Source: Cesiribacter sp. SM1
GTDB lineage: Bacteria; Bacteroidota; Bacteroidia; Cytophagales; Cyclobacteriaceae
Length of the DNA: 64,000 nucleotides
Assembly (NCBI RefSeq): GCF_020178975.1
Contig: NZ_JAHXBU010000094.1
Span: forward strand, 496,001-560,000
Direction of reading: 5' to 3'
A program made the position numbers and the translations under genes. Below the pieces are notes generated by a model. That model was not told the DNA's origin. It ran no database searches and saw only the letters and a program-made list of their open reading frames with translations. Shown here piece by piece: positions 8,460-16,258 of the stretch. Numbering within the stretch: the first letter of the stretch is position 1; every line of letters starts with the position of its first letter.

Positions 8460-9435
8460 CATCCGTTCCCTGCAGGAATTAACCCACCTGCTAAGCCAGA
8501 CAGTAGAAGAAGCCCGTTACGGGCAGGACCCACTGTCGCTCTACGAACCTATCCGCTACATTATGTCGCTGGGGGGCAAACGCATTCGTCCCCTGCTGAC
8601 ACTGTTGGCGCACCAGCTCTGGCAGCATAACCCGGAGCCGGCCCTGCAGCCGGCCCTGGGGGTGGAGCTGTTTCATAATTTCAGCCTGATGCATGATGAT
8701 ATTATGGATAAGGCCCCCCTGCGCCGTGGCCAGCCTACCGTGCATGCCCGCTGGAACGAAAGCACTGCTATTTTAAGTGGCGATGTAATGCTGGTAAAAG
8801 CCTACGAGCGCATGATGCAGGTGCCCGATGGGCTGCTGCGCCCCGTGCTGGAGAAGTTTAGCCAGTGTGCAGCCGAGGTTTGCGAAGGCCAGCAGCTGGA
8901 TATGGAGTTTGAAGACCAGCAGGGCGTAAGCGAAGCCGCTTACCTGGATATGATCAGGCGTAAAACAGCCGTATTGCTGGGCTTTAGCCTGGAGCTGGGT
9001 GGCATTGTAGCCGGTGCAGATGCAGAAGCCTGCCGCCATTTGTATGAGCTGGGTATTAACATGGGCATTGGTTTTCAGCTGATGGACGACCTGCTGGACG
9101 TGTATGCCGAGCAGGAAAAGTTTGGTAAGCAGGTAGGCGGCGATATTATTGCCAATAAAAAAACCTATTTGCTCATTAACGCCCGCCAGCGTGCTGCCGG
9201 CAGCGATGCGCAGGAGCTTAACAGCTGGCTGCAGCAGCAGGAGTTTGATGCCACCGAAAAAGTAGCTGCCGTTACCGCCATTTACGACAGGCTGGGCATC
9301 CGGGCTCTTACAGAGGCCAAAATAGATGAGTATTTCCATGAAGCTTTTGCTGCCCTTGCTGCCCTACCGGCGCCCGAGGCACGTAAAGCACCCCTGCGTC
9401 AACTAATGCAAGCCTTATCCAAGCGAGAAAAATGA
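8428..9435 (+). CDS. Polyprenyl (isoprenyl) diphosphate synthase
   Basis: The protein has about 330 residues and both Asp-rich motifs of trans-prenyltransferases: FSLMHDDIMDKAPLRRGQPT (first DDxxD, with the Arg pair) and GIGFQLMDDLLDVYAEQEKFGKQ (second). GGKRIRP in the N-terminal third matches the family. It condenses isopentenyl diphosphate with an allylic primer to make geranylgeranyl or longer chains for quinones, undecaprenol or carotenoids; product length cannot be read off. No ATG is available: the frame opens with TTG codons at 8428, 8434, 8440 or 8443, all inside the last codons of rnr. The next gene overlaps by 4 bases (ATGA), so rnr, this gene and the rhomboid gene look translationally linked. 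Confidence 0.92.
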   Translation: MILNLLNTNDNIRSLQELTHLLSQTVEEARYGQDPLSLYEPIRYIMSLGGKRIRPLLTLLAHQLWQHNPEPALQPALGVELFHNFSLMHDDIMDKAPLRRGQPTVHARWNESTAILSGDVMLVKAYERMMQVPDGLLRPVLEKFSQCAAEVCEGQQLDMEFEDQQGVSEAAYLDMIRRKTAVLLGFSLELGGIVAGADAEACRHLYELGINMGIGFQLMDDLLDVYAEQEKFGKQVGGDIIANKKTYLLINARQRAAGSDAQELNSWLQQQEFDATEKVAAVTAIYDRLGIRALTEAKIDEYFHEAFAALAALPAPEARKAPLRQLMQALSKREK

Positions 9436-10070
9436 TTAGTATTACCGTTGTTCTGATCATCATCATTTCCGCTGTGAGCATTTATGGCTTTCAGCAGCCC
9501 GACTTTTTGCAGAAGATGCTCTTTCACCCATACAGTGTAAAGCATCGTGGGGAATGGTACCGCTTTTTAAGCAGTGCCTTTGTGCATGGCAGCTGGATGC
9601 ACCTGCTCTTCAACATGTTTACCTTTTACTTTTTTGGAGAAGCAGTAGAGCGTTATGTGCTGAAGCCCCTTTTTGGTGCTGAAATGGGCGGCCTTTACTT
9701 TGTGCTGCTCTTTATACTAGGTGTAGTGGTATCACACATCTCTACCTATAAAAAATATGCCGATGCGGCTTACTACCGCTCCCTGGGGGCATCGGGTGGT
9801 GTATCTTCAGTAGTGTTTGCCAGTATAATGTTTTACCCGGTAAATGACGTGTGCTTCTTTGGCGTTATTTGCATACCTGGTTTTGTACTGGGTCCGCTTT
9901 ACCTTATCTACTCCTACTACCAGGGCAAGCGTGGTGCCGATAATATAAACCATGAGGCCCACCTTTACGGTGCCCTCTTCGGCATCCTGTTCAGCATTAT
10001 TGTAGATGTATCGGTTCTGGGCCGCTTTGTAGATCAGGTAGTTCAGTATATGTCGCAGTACCAACTATAA
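9432..10070 (+). CDS. Rhomboid family intramembrane serine protease
   Basis: The protein has 212 residues with about six membrane helices. The rhomboid signatures are present: HGSWMHLLFNMFTFYFFG (the Asn-bearing helix 2), the catalytic serine in LGASGGVSSVVFA, and the catalytic histidine in NHEAHLYGALFGI. It should cut transmembrane substrates within the inner membrane; targets are unknown. Start ATG overlaps the stop of the upstream prenyl synthase (ATGA), implying translational coupling. The first helix is preceded by almost no cytoplasmic tail, normal for short bacterial rhomboids. Confidence 0.93.
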   Translation: MISITVVLIIIISAVSIYGFQQPDFLQKMLFHPYSVKHRGEWYRFLSSAFVHGSWMHLLFNMFTFYFFGEAVERYVLKPLFGAEMGGLYFVLLFILGVVVSHISTYKKYADAAYYRSLGASGGVSSVVFASIMFYPVNDVCFFGVICIPGFVLGPLYLIYSYYQGKRGADNINHEAHLYGALFGILFSIIVDVSVLGRFVDQVVQYMSQYQL

Positions 10071-10167
10071 ACAGCAGTCCAGGGCCAGGCAAAAGAGCAG
10101 CAGCCAAAGAGCATAGAGCGCAGCGCACTAATTTTACCGAATAGATTATTCACAAAAGCATCCTTCA

Positions 10168-10998
10168 ATGAAACTTAAGCACATACCACAGCTACTTGGT
10201 TTTAATAAAAGGGCTAAACGCTATGGCTATGTGGTAAAAGAATTCAACCTGCAGGAGCATGGCTTGCTGCGCTATGCCCAGTGGCAGCACCCCAGCGAAT
10301 CGCCCAAGGAGATAAGCCATCAGACTGTAGCACAGCATAAGAGCATTATCAGCGAGGGTGATTTTTGCATAGATATTGGAGCCCATACAGGCGATACTAC
10401 CCTGCCCATGGCGCTGGCCGCAGGCACTGCAGGTTTAACGCTGGCGCTGGAACCAAACCCTTATGTATTTCCGGTGCTGGAGAAAAATGTTCGGCTTAAC
10501 CGTGATAAAACCAATATTGTACCCCTGCTGGCAGCTGCAGCACAGGCCTATGGAGAAATGGAGTTCGAGTACTCCGACTCCGGCTTTTGCAATGGTGGGC
10601 GCCACGAAAACATCAGTGTACTGGACCACGGGCATGTGTTTAAACTTTCTGTCTGGGGTATTGATATTGCCTATGAGCTGCAGACAGACTTTGCAGCCCA
10701 TTTACCAAAGCTTCGCTTTATCAAGACAGATGCCGAAGGTTACGATCTGTATATTCTGCAGACCTTAAAGGATATCATCAGGGAATATAAGCCTTATTTA
10801 AAGGCTGAGGTATATAAAAAATCTTCTGCAGCCTACCGCCGGGAGCTGGTGGTTTATCTGAAGGAAATGGGCTATGCTGTTTACCACATAGCAGAAGAGC
10901 CTTTTATAACTGGTGTGGAAGTAACCACCGAAAATGTGATGGACTGGAAGCATTACGATGTTTTCTGCATTCCCCCTAACAAGCCAAAGCCACGCTGA
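10168..10998 (+). CDS. FkbM family SAM-dependent methyltransferase
   Basis: The protein has 276 residues. The SAM-binding glycine loop is CIDIGAHTGDTTLPMALAAG (about 69-88), with the acidic strand end LALEPNPYVFPVLEKNVRLN and the FkbM-type segment LRFIKTDAEGYDLYIL around 187-202. Such enzymes O-methylate sugars, lipids or natural products; the substrate is unknown and no glycan or secondary-metabolite genes are adjacent. The gene stands alone, 97 bases after the rhomboid gene and 97 before the next. Confidence 0.85.
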   Translation: MKLKHIPQLLGFNKRAKRYGYVVKEFNLQEHGLLRYAQWQHPSESPKEISHQTVAQHKSIISEGDFCIDIGAHTGDTTLPMALAAGTAGLTLALEPNPYVFPVLEKNVRLNRDKTNIVPLLAAAAQAYGEMEFEYSDSGFCNGGRHENISVLDHGHVFKLSVWGIDIAYELQTDFAAHLPKLRFIKTDAEGYDLYILQTLKDIIREYKPYLKAEVYKKSSAAYRRELVVYLKEMGYAVYHIAEEPFITGVEVTTENVMDWKHYDVFCIPPNKPKPR

Positions 10999-11095
10999 TG
11001 CTGTGGCAGAACGTATAACCGCTGTTGTTGTAATGCCCTGCCGGCAGATGTACCAGAAGAACAAAATGACCTATCAAAAGAAGGCCAGATAAACG

Positions 11096-11419
11096 ATGAA
11101 CCCCCGCCACCTGAATATATTGATTGCTGTGCTTTATGCCTTTGCTGCCCTTAGTTTGCTGGGCATGGGCAGAGCCCGTGAAAAACTGAACAGCTACCAG
11201 GCAGCCCAGCAAACAGAGGTGCTACAGGATAGCACTGCCGCTGCCGAACCAGCGCAGCCGGTACAGGAAATACCAGTTGCACCTGAAGAGCTGGCGCTCC
11301 GCAGCCGGCTTAACATGTGGCAGATTATAGCCATTTGTTTTTTTGGTACCGCCTCTTTACTACTGGTACTTAAAGATAAGCTGGTAAAGAAAAAGCCCGA
11401 GGCGCCTGAACAGCATTAA
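11096..11419 (+). CDS. Small protein with two membrane helices, unknown function
   Basis: The protein has 107 residues. Helix 1 (about 8-24, LIAVLYAFAALSLLGMG) is followed by a charged then Pro/Ala/Glu-rich linker (about 25-68), helix 2 (about 74-91, MWQIIAICFFGTASLLLVL) and a basic tail. I know no family. The topology suggests a periplasmic or cytoplasmic loop between two membrane passes. Codon use is like the neighbours, which supports it as a real gene. Confidence 0.6.
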   Translation: MNPRHLNILIAVLYAFAALSLLGMGRAREKLNSYQAAQQTEVLQDSTAAAEPAQPVQEIPVAPEELALRSRLNMWQIIAICFFGTASLLLVLKDKLVKKKPEAPEQH

Positions 11420-11547
11420 AAAATTTTATTGTTGAAACCCCCATAACCTGATATTTGGTACCAAACCACAGGCTACCATAAGCTGTTAATATGCTGTAAC
11501 CCTTGTAGCCCTGGCTGCTATTTTTTTAACATAGGTTTCTATTTTTT

Positions 11548-12126
11548 ATGTCTAAACTAACGATTCCCGACTGGTTATCGATTAGCAGAATTGTGATGGT
11601 GCCGGTAGTACTGCTGCTGGCGTATTTTGATCTGAGAATGTGGTGTGCCTCCCTCCTGCTCACAGGCTTTATTACCGATGCCCTGGATGGCTACCTGGCA
11701 CGTAAATGGAATATTACCACTGCGCGTGGCTCACGGCTGGATTCTACCGGCGATGCCCTGCTGTTTGTAGCAGGCGTGGCAGCTGTTTTTTGGTTTGAGT
11801 GGAGCTTTGTAAAAGAGCACTGGCTTGAACTGGCCATTGCCCTGGGCCTGTACTTTGTGCAGCTGGGGCTGGCCTACTGGCGCTACGGCAAGCCCAGCAG
11901 CTTTCATACCTATTCTGCTAAAACCGCTGCTGTTTTACAGGCTGTTTTTCTGGTATGCACCCTCTATTTTGGTCCCCGGGACTGGTTGTTTTATGTTGCC
12001 CTGGCCATCAGCATACTGGAAACTGTAGAAGAGATCATCCTTATTTTTATCTATGATGAGTGGGTAAATAACATCAAAGGCCTCTATTGGGTAATGCGGG
12101 ATGATCTGGAAGCAAAACGCAACTAA
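11548..12126 (+). CDS. CDP-alcohol phosphatidyltransferase family protein
   Basis: The protein has 192 residues and about five to six membrane helices. The complete family signature DGx2ARx8Gx3Dx3D is visible from DALDGYLARKW to ARGSRLDSTGDALLF (about residues 44-70). Members transfer a phosphatidyl group from CDP-diacylglycerol to an alcohol in phospholipid synthesis (for example PgsA, PssA). The second substrate is not clear from sequence; the acceptor could be glycerol-3-phosphate. The gene converges with the histidine kinase gene, with 8 bases between stop codons and no obvious terminator. Confidence 0.9.
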   Translation: MSKLTIPDWLSISRIVMVPVVLLLAYFDLRMWCASLLLTGFITDALDGYLARKWNITTARGSRLDSTGDALLFVAGVAAVFWFEWSFVKEHWLELAIALGLYFVQLGLAYWRYGKPSSFHTYSAKTAAVLQAVFLVCTLYFGPRDWLFYVALAISILETVEEIILIFIYDEWVNNIKGLYWVMRDDLEAKRN

Positions 12127-12134
12127 CAGCAAAC

Positions 12135-13871
12135 TTAATTATCGCTTCGTAGGTGCACCACCTCTTTTTCCGGAAGGCTGCGGCGCAGGTACAGGTCGTT
12201 GGGCAGAAATATGCGGAAAGTACAGCCATCATTATTACCTGAAGATTCCAGCGTAATGTAACCGCAAAGGCGCTCTACTATAGAAGCTACAATATAAAGG
12301 CCAAGGCCGCTGCCCTGCGATTTTTCATGGCCCCGGTAATACATATCATAAATCTTCTCGTGTATCTCCGGATCAATGCCCGGACCATTATCGGCCACGC
12401 TGATCAATACCCCATTGGCTTGTTCCTGTACCGATATGCGCAGGCGCGGCTCTGAGTTATTGCGGAACTTAATGGAATTGTCAATCAGGTAAAACAGAAA
12501 GCCCCTGATCAGCTTTTCGTCGGTTATAAAAGAAATTTCTTCTTTAACATTGATGTCTATGAGTACCCCATGCTCCCGTATCGCTTTTTCAAAACTTAGA
12601 AGGGTATCTTCAATTACTGCCTCAAAATCAATGGGTGCCAGGCTTAGGTCTTCCTGCTTTACTTTTGTAATGGCAATCAGCTCCGAGAGGGTAAACTCCA
12701 GGTGATTGGCCCGCTCGCCCAGCAGCTTAATGTAGCGGGTAGAGAGTGGATCCTGCACCTCCATCTGGGCTACATTAATGAGACCACTTAGGGTTGCTAC
12801 CGGTCCGCGCAGGTTGTGCGAGGCTTTGTACATAAAGGTCATCAGCTCGCGGTGAATTTTTTCGGAGCGGATTTCGGCCATTTTACGGTCTGTGATCGGG
12901 TAAGAAATGGCCATGTACTTGTAGATGTGGTTGTGCTCGTCGTATACCGGCACTACCGACATATCAACCCAAAAGAAATGGCCATCTTTGGTGCGGTTGC
13001 GGATCTCCCCCCGCCATACGTGGGCCTCCTGCAGGCTAATGTACATATTGGTCCAGAAGCTTTTCGGATGGTAGTCGGAGTTGAGCATGCGCGGATTTTT
13101 GCCCAGCAGCTCGTTGCGGGAGTAGCCGGAGATATCACAAAACTTATTGTTAATATCTATGAAATTGCCTTCCAGGTCTGTTACCGCAAGCAGTGCAGAG
13201 CGGTCCAGGGCTTTTTTGTAGTGGTGCAGCTCGTTATGGATCCTGAGCTTCTCTTCTTCGGTGCGGATCAGGTCGCTGAGGTTGTTGGCTATCACCAGCT
13301 TGGCGGGGTGCTCGTTGAAGTGGATCTGGTGAATCACCAGGTCGAGGTACACAATTTTGCCCTCATCGTTTTTAAAGCGCCATACGCCTGCTTTTTCGTA
13401 ATGCTGGTCTGGCAGCAGGTGCAGGTTAAGCAGGTACTGGTCTTTTTCGTACACCAGCGTTTGCAGGGGCTTCATGCGTAGCTCCGACTGGGTATAGCCA
13501 AAAAGCTCCAGGGCGGCATCGTTCAGGGAGAGCAGCAGTTTATCGCGGCTGCTGCAGATCCACATGGGCTGAGGGCTTTCTTCGTACAGCTTTTGGTAGC
13601 GTTCCTCATCGGCCTGCAGACGCAGGCGCTGGCCCTCCAGCTGCTGATGCCGGGTGCGCAGCACAATCATGAGCAGGCTGGCAGTAACTATTAAAAACAG
13701 AAGGTTGGTGAAGGTGCTGCCCAGAACCGGCAAATCAGGAATATACTGCAGCATAAATGCCGACAGGGTAAACCAGGCAAGTCCTGCCAGTAGGTAGAGG
13801 ATAACGATCCGCTGCGGACTCTTATCATCAGAGGGGTGTTGTCCGCTAGTATGGTGGTGCATAAAGTGCAA
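12135..13871 (-). CDS. PAS-domain sensor histidine kinase
   Basis: The protein has 578 residues. Two membrane helices lie near the N-terminus (about 22-42 and 48-70), then PAS 1 (about 88-205), PAS 2 (about 225-335, with LGKNPRMLNSDYHPKSFWTNM and a PAC segment), a HisKA-like helix with the phospho-acceptor His in YKASHNLRGPVATLSGL, and an HATPase_c domain with FYLIDNSIKF (N box), DNGPGID and GSGLGLYIVASIVERLCG. It autophosphorylates in response to a signal read by the PAS domains; no response regulator is adjacent, so its partner is unknown. The SHNLRGP box is common in Bacteroidota kinases and recurs in the second kinase at 47.5 kb. Confidence 0.92.
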   Translation of the reverse strand: MHFMHHHTSGQHPSDDKSPQRIVILYLLAGLAWFTLSAFMLQYIPDLPVLGSTFTNLLFLIVTASLLMIVLRTRHQQLEGQRLRLQADEERYQKLYEESPQPMWICSSRDKLLLSLNDAALELFGYTQSELRMKPLQTLVYEKDQYLLNLHLLPDQHYEKAGVWRFKNDEGKIVYLDLVIHQIHFNEHPAKLVIANNLSDLIRTEEEKLRIHNELHHYKKALDRSALLAVTDLEGNFIDINNKFCDISGYSRNELLGKNPRMLNSDYHPKSFWTNMYISLQEAHVWRGEIRNRTKDGHFFWVDMSVVPVYDEHNHIYKYMAISYPITDRKMAEIRSEKIHRELMTFMYKASHNLRGPVATLSGLINVAQMEVQDPLSTRYIKLLGERANHLEFTLSELIAITKVKQEDLSLAPIDFEAVIEDTLLSFEKAIREHGVLIDINVKEEISFITDEKLIRGFLFYLIDNSIKFRNNSEPRLRISVQEQANGVLISVADNGPGIDPEIHEKIYDMYYRGHEKSQGSGLGLYIVASIVERLCGYITLESSGNNDGCTFRIFLPNDLYLRRSLPEKEVVHLRSDN

Positions 13872-13947
13872 ACTCCTATAGAGACTGTTTAGTAAGTTAC
13901 TAAACTGAAGTTGGAATTATAAGGAATTTATCCGGATATGACAAAAT

Positions 13948-13982
13948 AAAAAGCACACAGCTTACGTTGCTGTGTGCTTTTT
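13948..13982 (-). terminator. Terminator of rplU-rpmA
   Basis: A 14-bp stem AAAAAGCACACAGC/GCTGTGTGCTTTTT (13948-13961 and 13969-13982) around a 7-nt loop, with A/T runs on both sides. It lies downstream of rpmA on the minus strand and upstream of the kinase gene. Confidence 0.85.
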
Positions 13983-14034
13983 GTTGGTTAGCAGCTAACT
14001 GCTGTTAGGCAAAAGGCCTGCATTAGATGCAGAC

Positions 14035-14295
14035 TTATGCCTCTAAAGGTTTTACAGATACGAATGAACGGTCTTTGAAGCCTTTTTTGAACTCCACAGT
14101 ACCTTCAATCAGTGCAAACAGAGTGTGATCTCTGCCAATGCCTACGTTCTCGCCGGGGTGGTGCTGAGTACCACGCTGACGAACCAGAATGTTACCAGCT
14201 TTAGCAAACTGGCCACCGAATATCTTTACGCCAAGACGTTTGCTGTGTGATTCGCGACCGTTCTTGGAACTACCTGCGCCTTTCTTGTGTGCCAT
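14035..14295 (-). CDS. rpmA: 50S ribosomal protein L27
   Basis: The protein has 86 residues and the canonical bL27 N-terminus [20 protein letters not shown], followed by [23 protein letters not shown] and [12 protein letters not shown]. It is a large-subunit ribosomal protein whose N-terminal tail reaches the peptidyl-transferase centre. The start directly at MAHKKG means no cleavable Firmicutes-type N-terminal extension. It follows rplU by 49 bases, the usual L21-L27 order, and a strong terminator lies downstream. Confidence 0.98.
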   Translation of the reverse strand: MAHKKGAGSSKNGRESHSKRLGVKIFGGQFAKAGNILVRQRGTQHHPGENVGIGRDHTLFALIEGTVEFKKGFKDRSFVSVKPLEA

Positions 14296-14344
14296 GGTAT
14301 TTCTTAGTTCTTGAGGTTACTAAAATAATTGTTTGAATAAGGGT

Positions 14345-14656
14345 TTACTTGCTGATGCCAGTGATTTGCACCTTAGTAAAGTCCTGACGGTGACCATTCT
14401 TCTTTCTGTAGCCCTTGCGGCGCTTCTTCTTGAAGACAATTACTTTGTCACCTTTTACGTGGCCAAGGATTTTCCCGGCTACTTTGGCGCCAGCTATAGT
14501 GGGTGCGCCTACTTCGACAGCGTTGTCATCTCCAATGAGCAACACAGTGCCGAACTCTACGGAAGCGCCTTCTTCGCCTGCCATCAACGGGGCATAAACG
14601 AACTGGTCTTGCGTTACTTTGAACTGCTTTCCGGCTATGTCAACAATTGCGTACAT
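14345..14656 (-). CDS. rplU: 50S ribosomal protein L21
   Basis: The protein has 103 residues starting MYAIVDIAGKQFKVTQDQF, the canonical bL21 beginning, and ending with YRKKNGHRQDFTKVQITGI, the family's conserved C-terminal box. A longer open frame starts upstream at 14719 but its extra 21 residues are unlike L21, so I use ATG at 14656. It binds 23S rRNA in the large subunit. It is the first gene of the rplU-rpmA pair. A 9-bp inverted repeat sits in the likely promoter at 14762-14785. Confidence 0.98.
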   Translation of the reverse strand: MYAIVDIAGKQFKVTQDQFVYAPLMAGEEGASVEFGTVLLIGDDNAVEVGAPTIAGAKVAGKILGHVKGDKVIVFKKKRRKGYRKKNGHRQDFTKVQITGISK

Positions 14657-14756
14657 TGTACTTGAATTAGGGTATTCTAAAACAGAGGGCAAAGATAAGG
14701 ATTTGCTTTCAATATTCAAAGCTCTTTTGCAGGTCCTTGTATACCTAAAATCATAC

Positions 14757-14785
14757 CAAACTTATGCACACCCCGTTGTGCATAA
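14757..14785 (-). promoter_or_regulatory. Putative rplU promoter with an operator-like palindrome
   Basis: On the minus strand TAAGTTTG (14764 to 14757) matches the Bacteroidota -7 element TAnnTTTG. Directly upstream, in the promoter spacer, TTATGCACA (14762-14770) and TGTGCATAA (14777-14785) form a perfect 9-bp inverted repeat with a 6-nt centre, sharing three bases with the -7 box. The position fits a repressor or activator site rather than an RNA hairpin. The -33 element is poor (TTTT). Confidence 0.45.
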
Positions 14786-14951
14786 AAATTGAAAAAAAAT
14801 TTTCGTTTGTAAGTTCTTGAACATCAGCTACAAACACGGGTACAAAGTGGCTTTTACAAGAATAAAACTTTTCGAATTATTTCCTCATTAACCTTCTGTT
14901 AATTAGTGCGTTATATTAGTGTACTTGAAACTTTACTTTACATAGAGGGGG

Positions 14952-14982
14952 TTTGAAAAGCGGGTAAGGTTTCTAATATTTG
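14952..14982 (+). promoter_or_regulatory. Putative nrdB promoter
   Basis: TTTG (14952-14955), a 19-base spacer and AATATTTG (14975-14982) fit the Bacteroidota TTTG-N19-TAnnTTTG promoter with one mismatch. Transcription would start near 14989, giving a leader of about 105 nt before nrdB. Confidence 0.45.
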
Positions 14983-15022
14983 TAAGCACACCCCAACACA
15001 AAACAGCGGGTAAACCCCTACT

Positions 15023-15048
15023 AACTGGCACTCGTTTAAGTGCCTGTT
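15023..15048 (+). promoter_or_regulatory. Hairpin in the nrdB leader
   Basis: AAC-T-GGCACT (15023-15032) pairs with AGTGCC-T-GTT (15039-15048) around the loop CGTTTA, giving nine base pairs with one T-T mismatch. It lies 45 bases before the nrdB start and has no U-run, so it is not a terminator. A direct repeat AGCGGGTAA stands before it at 14959-14967 and 15005-15013. The function is unknown. Confidence 0.4.
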
Positions 15049-15093
15049 ATTAAAGATTCCCGGTGTAATGTTTTAACCTAAAATGAACGCAGC

Positions 15094-16086
15094 ATGAGTC
15101 GTATATCAGCAGCAGAAGCAGAAGAGCCGATTTTAAGGGAGAATAAAGACCGTTTTGTGCTGTTCCCTATTCAGCACAACGATATCTGGCAGTTCTATAA
15201 AAAGGCAGAAGCCAGCATCTGGACCGCCGAAGAAATAGACCTTAGCCAGGACCTGAAGGACTGGGAAAACCTGAACGATGGTGAGCGTCATTTTATCAAG
15301 CACGTACTGGCTTTCTTTGCAGCCTCAGATGGTATTGTAAATGAAAACCTGGCCGAAAACTTTGTAGCGGAAGTACAGTATACCGAAGCCAAGTTCTTCT
15401 ATGGCTTCCAGATCATGATGGAGAACATCCATTCTGAAACCTATTCTTTGCTGATTGATACTTATGTAAAAGATCAGGGCGAAAAAGATTACCTCTTCAA
15501 TGCCATTGATACCATGCCTTGTGTAGGCAAAAAGGCTCAGTGGGCCCTGCGCTGGATCAACGAAGGTTCTTTTGCAGAGCGCCTGGTTGCCTTTGCAGCT
15601 GTAGAGGGCATTTTCTTTTCCGGTTCGTTCTGTTCCATCTTCTGGATGAAAAAGCGTGGCCTGATGCCGGGCCTTACCTTCTCTAACGAGCTTATCAGCC
15701 GCGACGAAGGTCTGCACTGCGATTTTGCCTGTTTATTATATACACAGCACCTTGTGAGCAAGCTTTCGCCAGATACGGTGAAGAAAATCATCACAGATGC
15801 CGTGGAAATAGAGAAAGAGTTTGTGACCGACGCACTGCCTGTAGACCTTATCGGCATGAATGCCCGTCTGATGTGCCAGTACATTGAATTTGTAGCAGAT
15901 CGCCTGCTGATGGAGCTGGGTGTCGATAAGGTATACGGTGCAACCAACCCCTTCGATTTTATGGAAATGATCTCCCTGCAGGGTAAAACCAACTTCTTTG
16001 AGAAGCGCGTGGGCGATTACCAGAAAGCCGGGGTGATGAACCAGGAAAAAGAAAAGCCACGATTTACCCTGGACGAAGATTTTTAG
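15094..16086 (+). CDS. nrdB: Ribonucleoside-diphosphate reductase beta subunit (class Ia)
   Basis: The protein has 330 residues and is close in pattern to eukaryotic R2. Metal ligands and the radical site appear in [20 protein letters not shown], with the likely tyrosyl-radical residue Tyr103 in FFYGFQ, and in the [16 protein letters not shown] segment. The C-terminus RFTLDEDF resembles the R1-docking tail of R2 proteins (FTLDADF). With NrdA it makes deoxyribonucleotides from ribonucleoside diphosphates under aerobic conditions. A promoter and a leader hairpin lie upstream; nrdA follows after 172 bases containing a REP-like palindrome. Confidence 0.96.
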   Translation: MSRISAAEAEEPILRENKDRFVLFPIQHNDIWQFYKKAEASIWTAEEIDLSQDLKDWENLNDGERHFIKHVLAFFAASDGIVNENLAENFVAEVQYTEAKFFYGFQIMMENIHSETYSLLIDTYVKDQGEKDYLFNAIDTMPCVGKKAQWALRWINEGSFAERLVAFAAVEGIFFSGSFCSIFWMKKRGLMPGLTFSNELISRDEGLHCDFACLLYTQHLVSKLSPDTVKKIITDAVEIEKEFVTDALPVDLIGMNARLMCQYIEFVADRLLMELGVDKVYGATNPFDFMEMISLQGKTNFFEKRVGDYQKAGVMNQEKEKPRFTLDEDF

Positions 16087-16145
16087 TGCCACTATACTAT
16101 AGTGCCCTCTCTCCTCAACCAACAGAGTGCACATGTAGCCGGAAT

Positions 16146-16165
16146 CCCGGGGGTAAAACCCCGGG
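16146..16165. repeat. REP-like palindrome between nrdB and nrdA
   Basis: CCCGGGG and CCCCGGG pair perfectly around GTAAAA, followed by CTTTT. It has the same plan as the palindrome at 2995-3014 with the A-T pair exchanged for G-C. On the plus strand it could also weakly terminate or stabilise the nrdB message end. Confidence 0.5.
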
Positions 16166-16258
16166 CTTTTAACCGGAATAGCCAGGTAACCGGAAAGTAA
16201 ATAGACAGTACTCCGGCTGGGGTCCGCCAAAGCCTCAGCCCTTTCAACCAAAACTTTT

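Larger units (their letters stand above)
14657..15093. other. Divergent control region of rplU-rpmA and nrdB-nrdA
   Basis: This 437-bp stretch has no gene. It holds the minus-strand rplU promoter with its palindrome, the plus-strand nrdB promoter and a hairpin in the nrdB leader. The remainder is AT-rich with no further feature I can support. Confidence 0.6.

Noticed and set aside
12816-13481. A 221-codon plus-strand open frame opposite the PAS kinase
   Set aside because: It is antisense to the PAS and HisKA domains and shows no protein pattern of its own.
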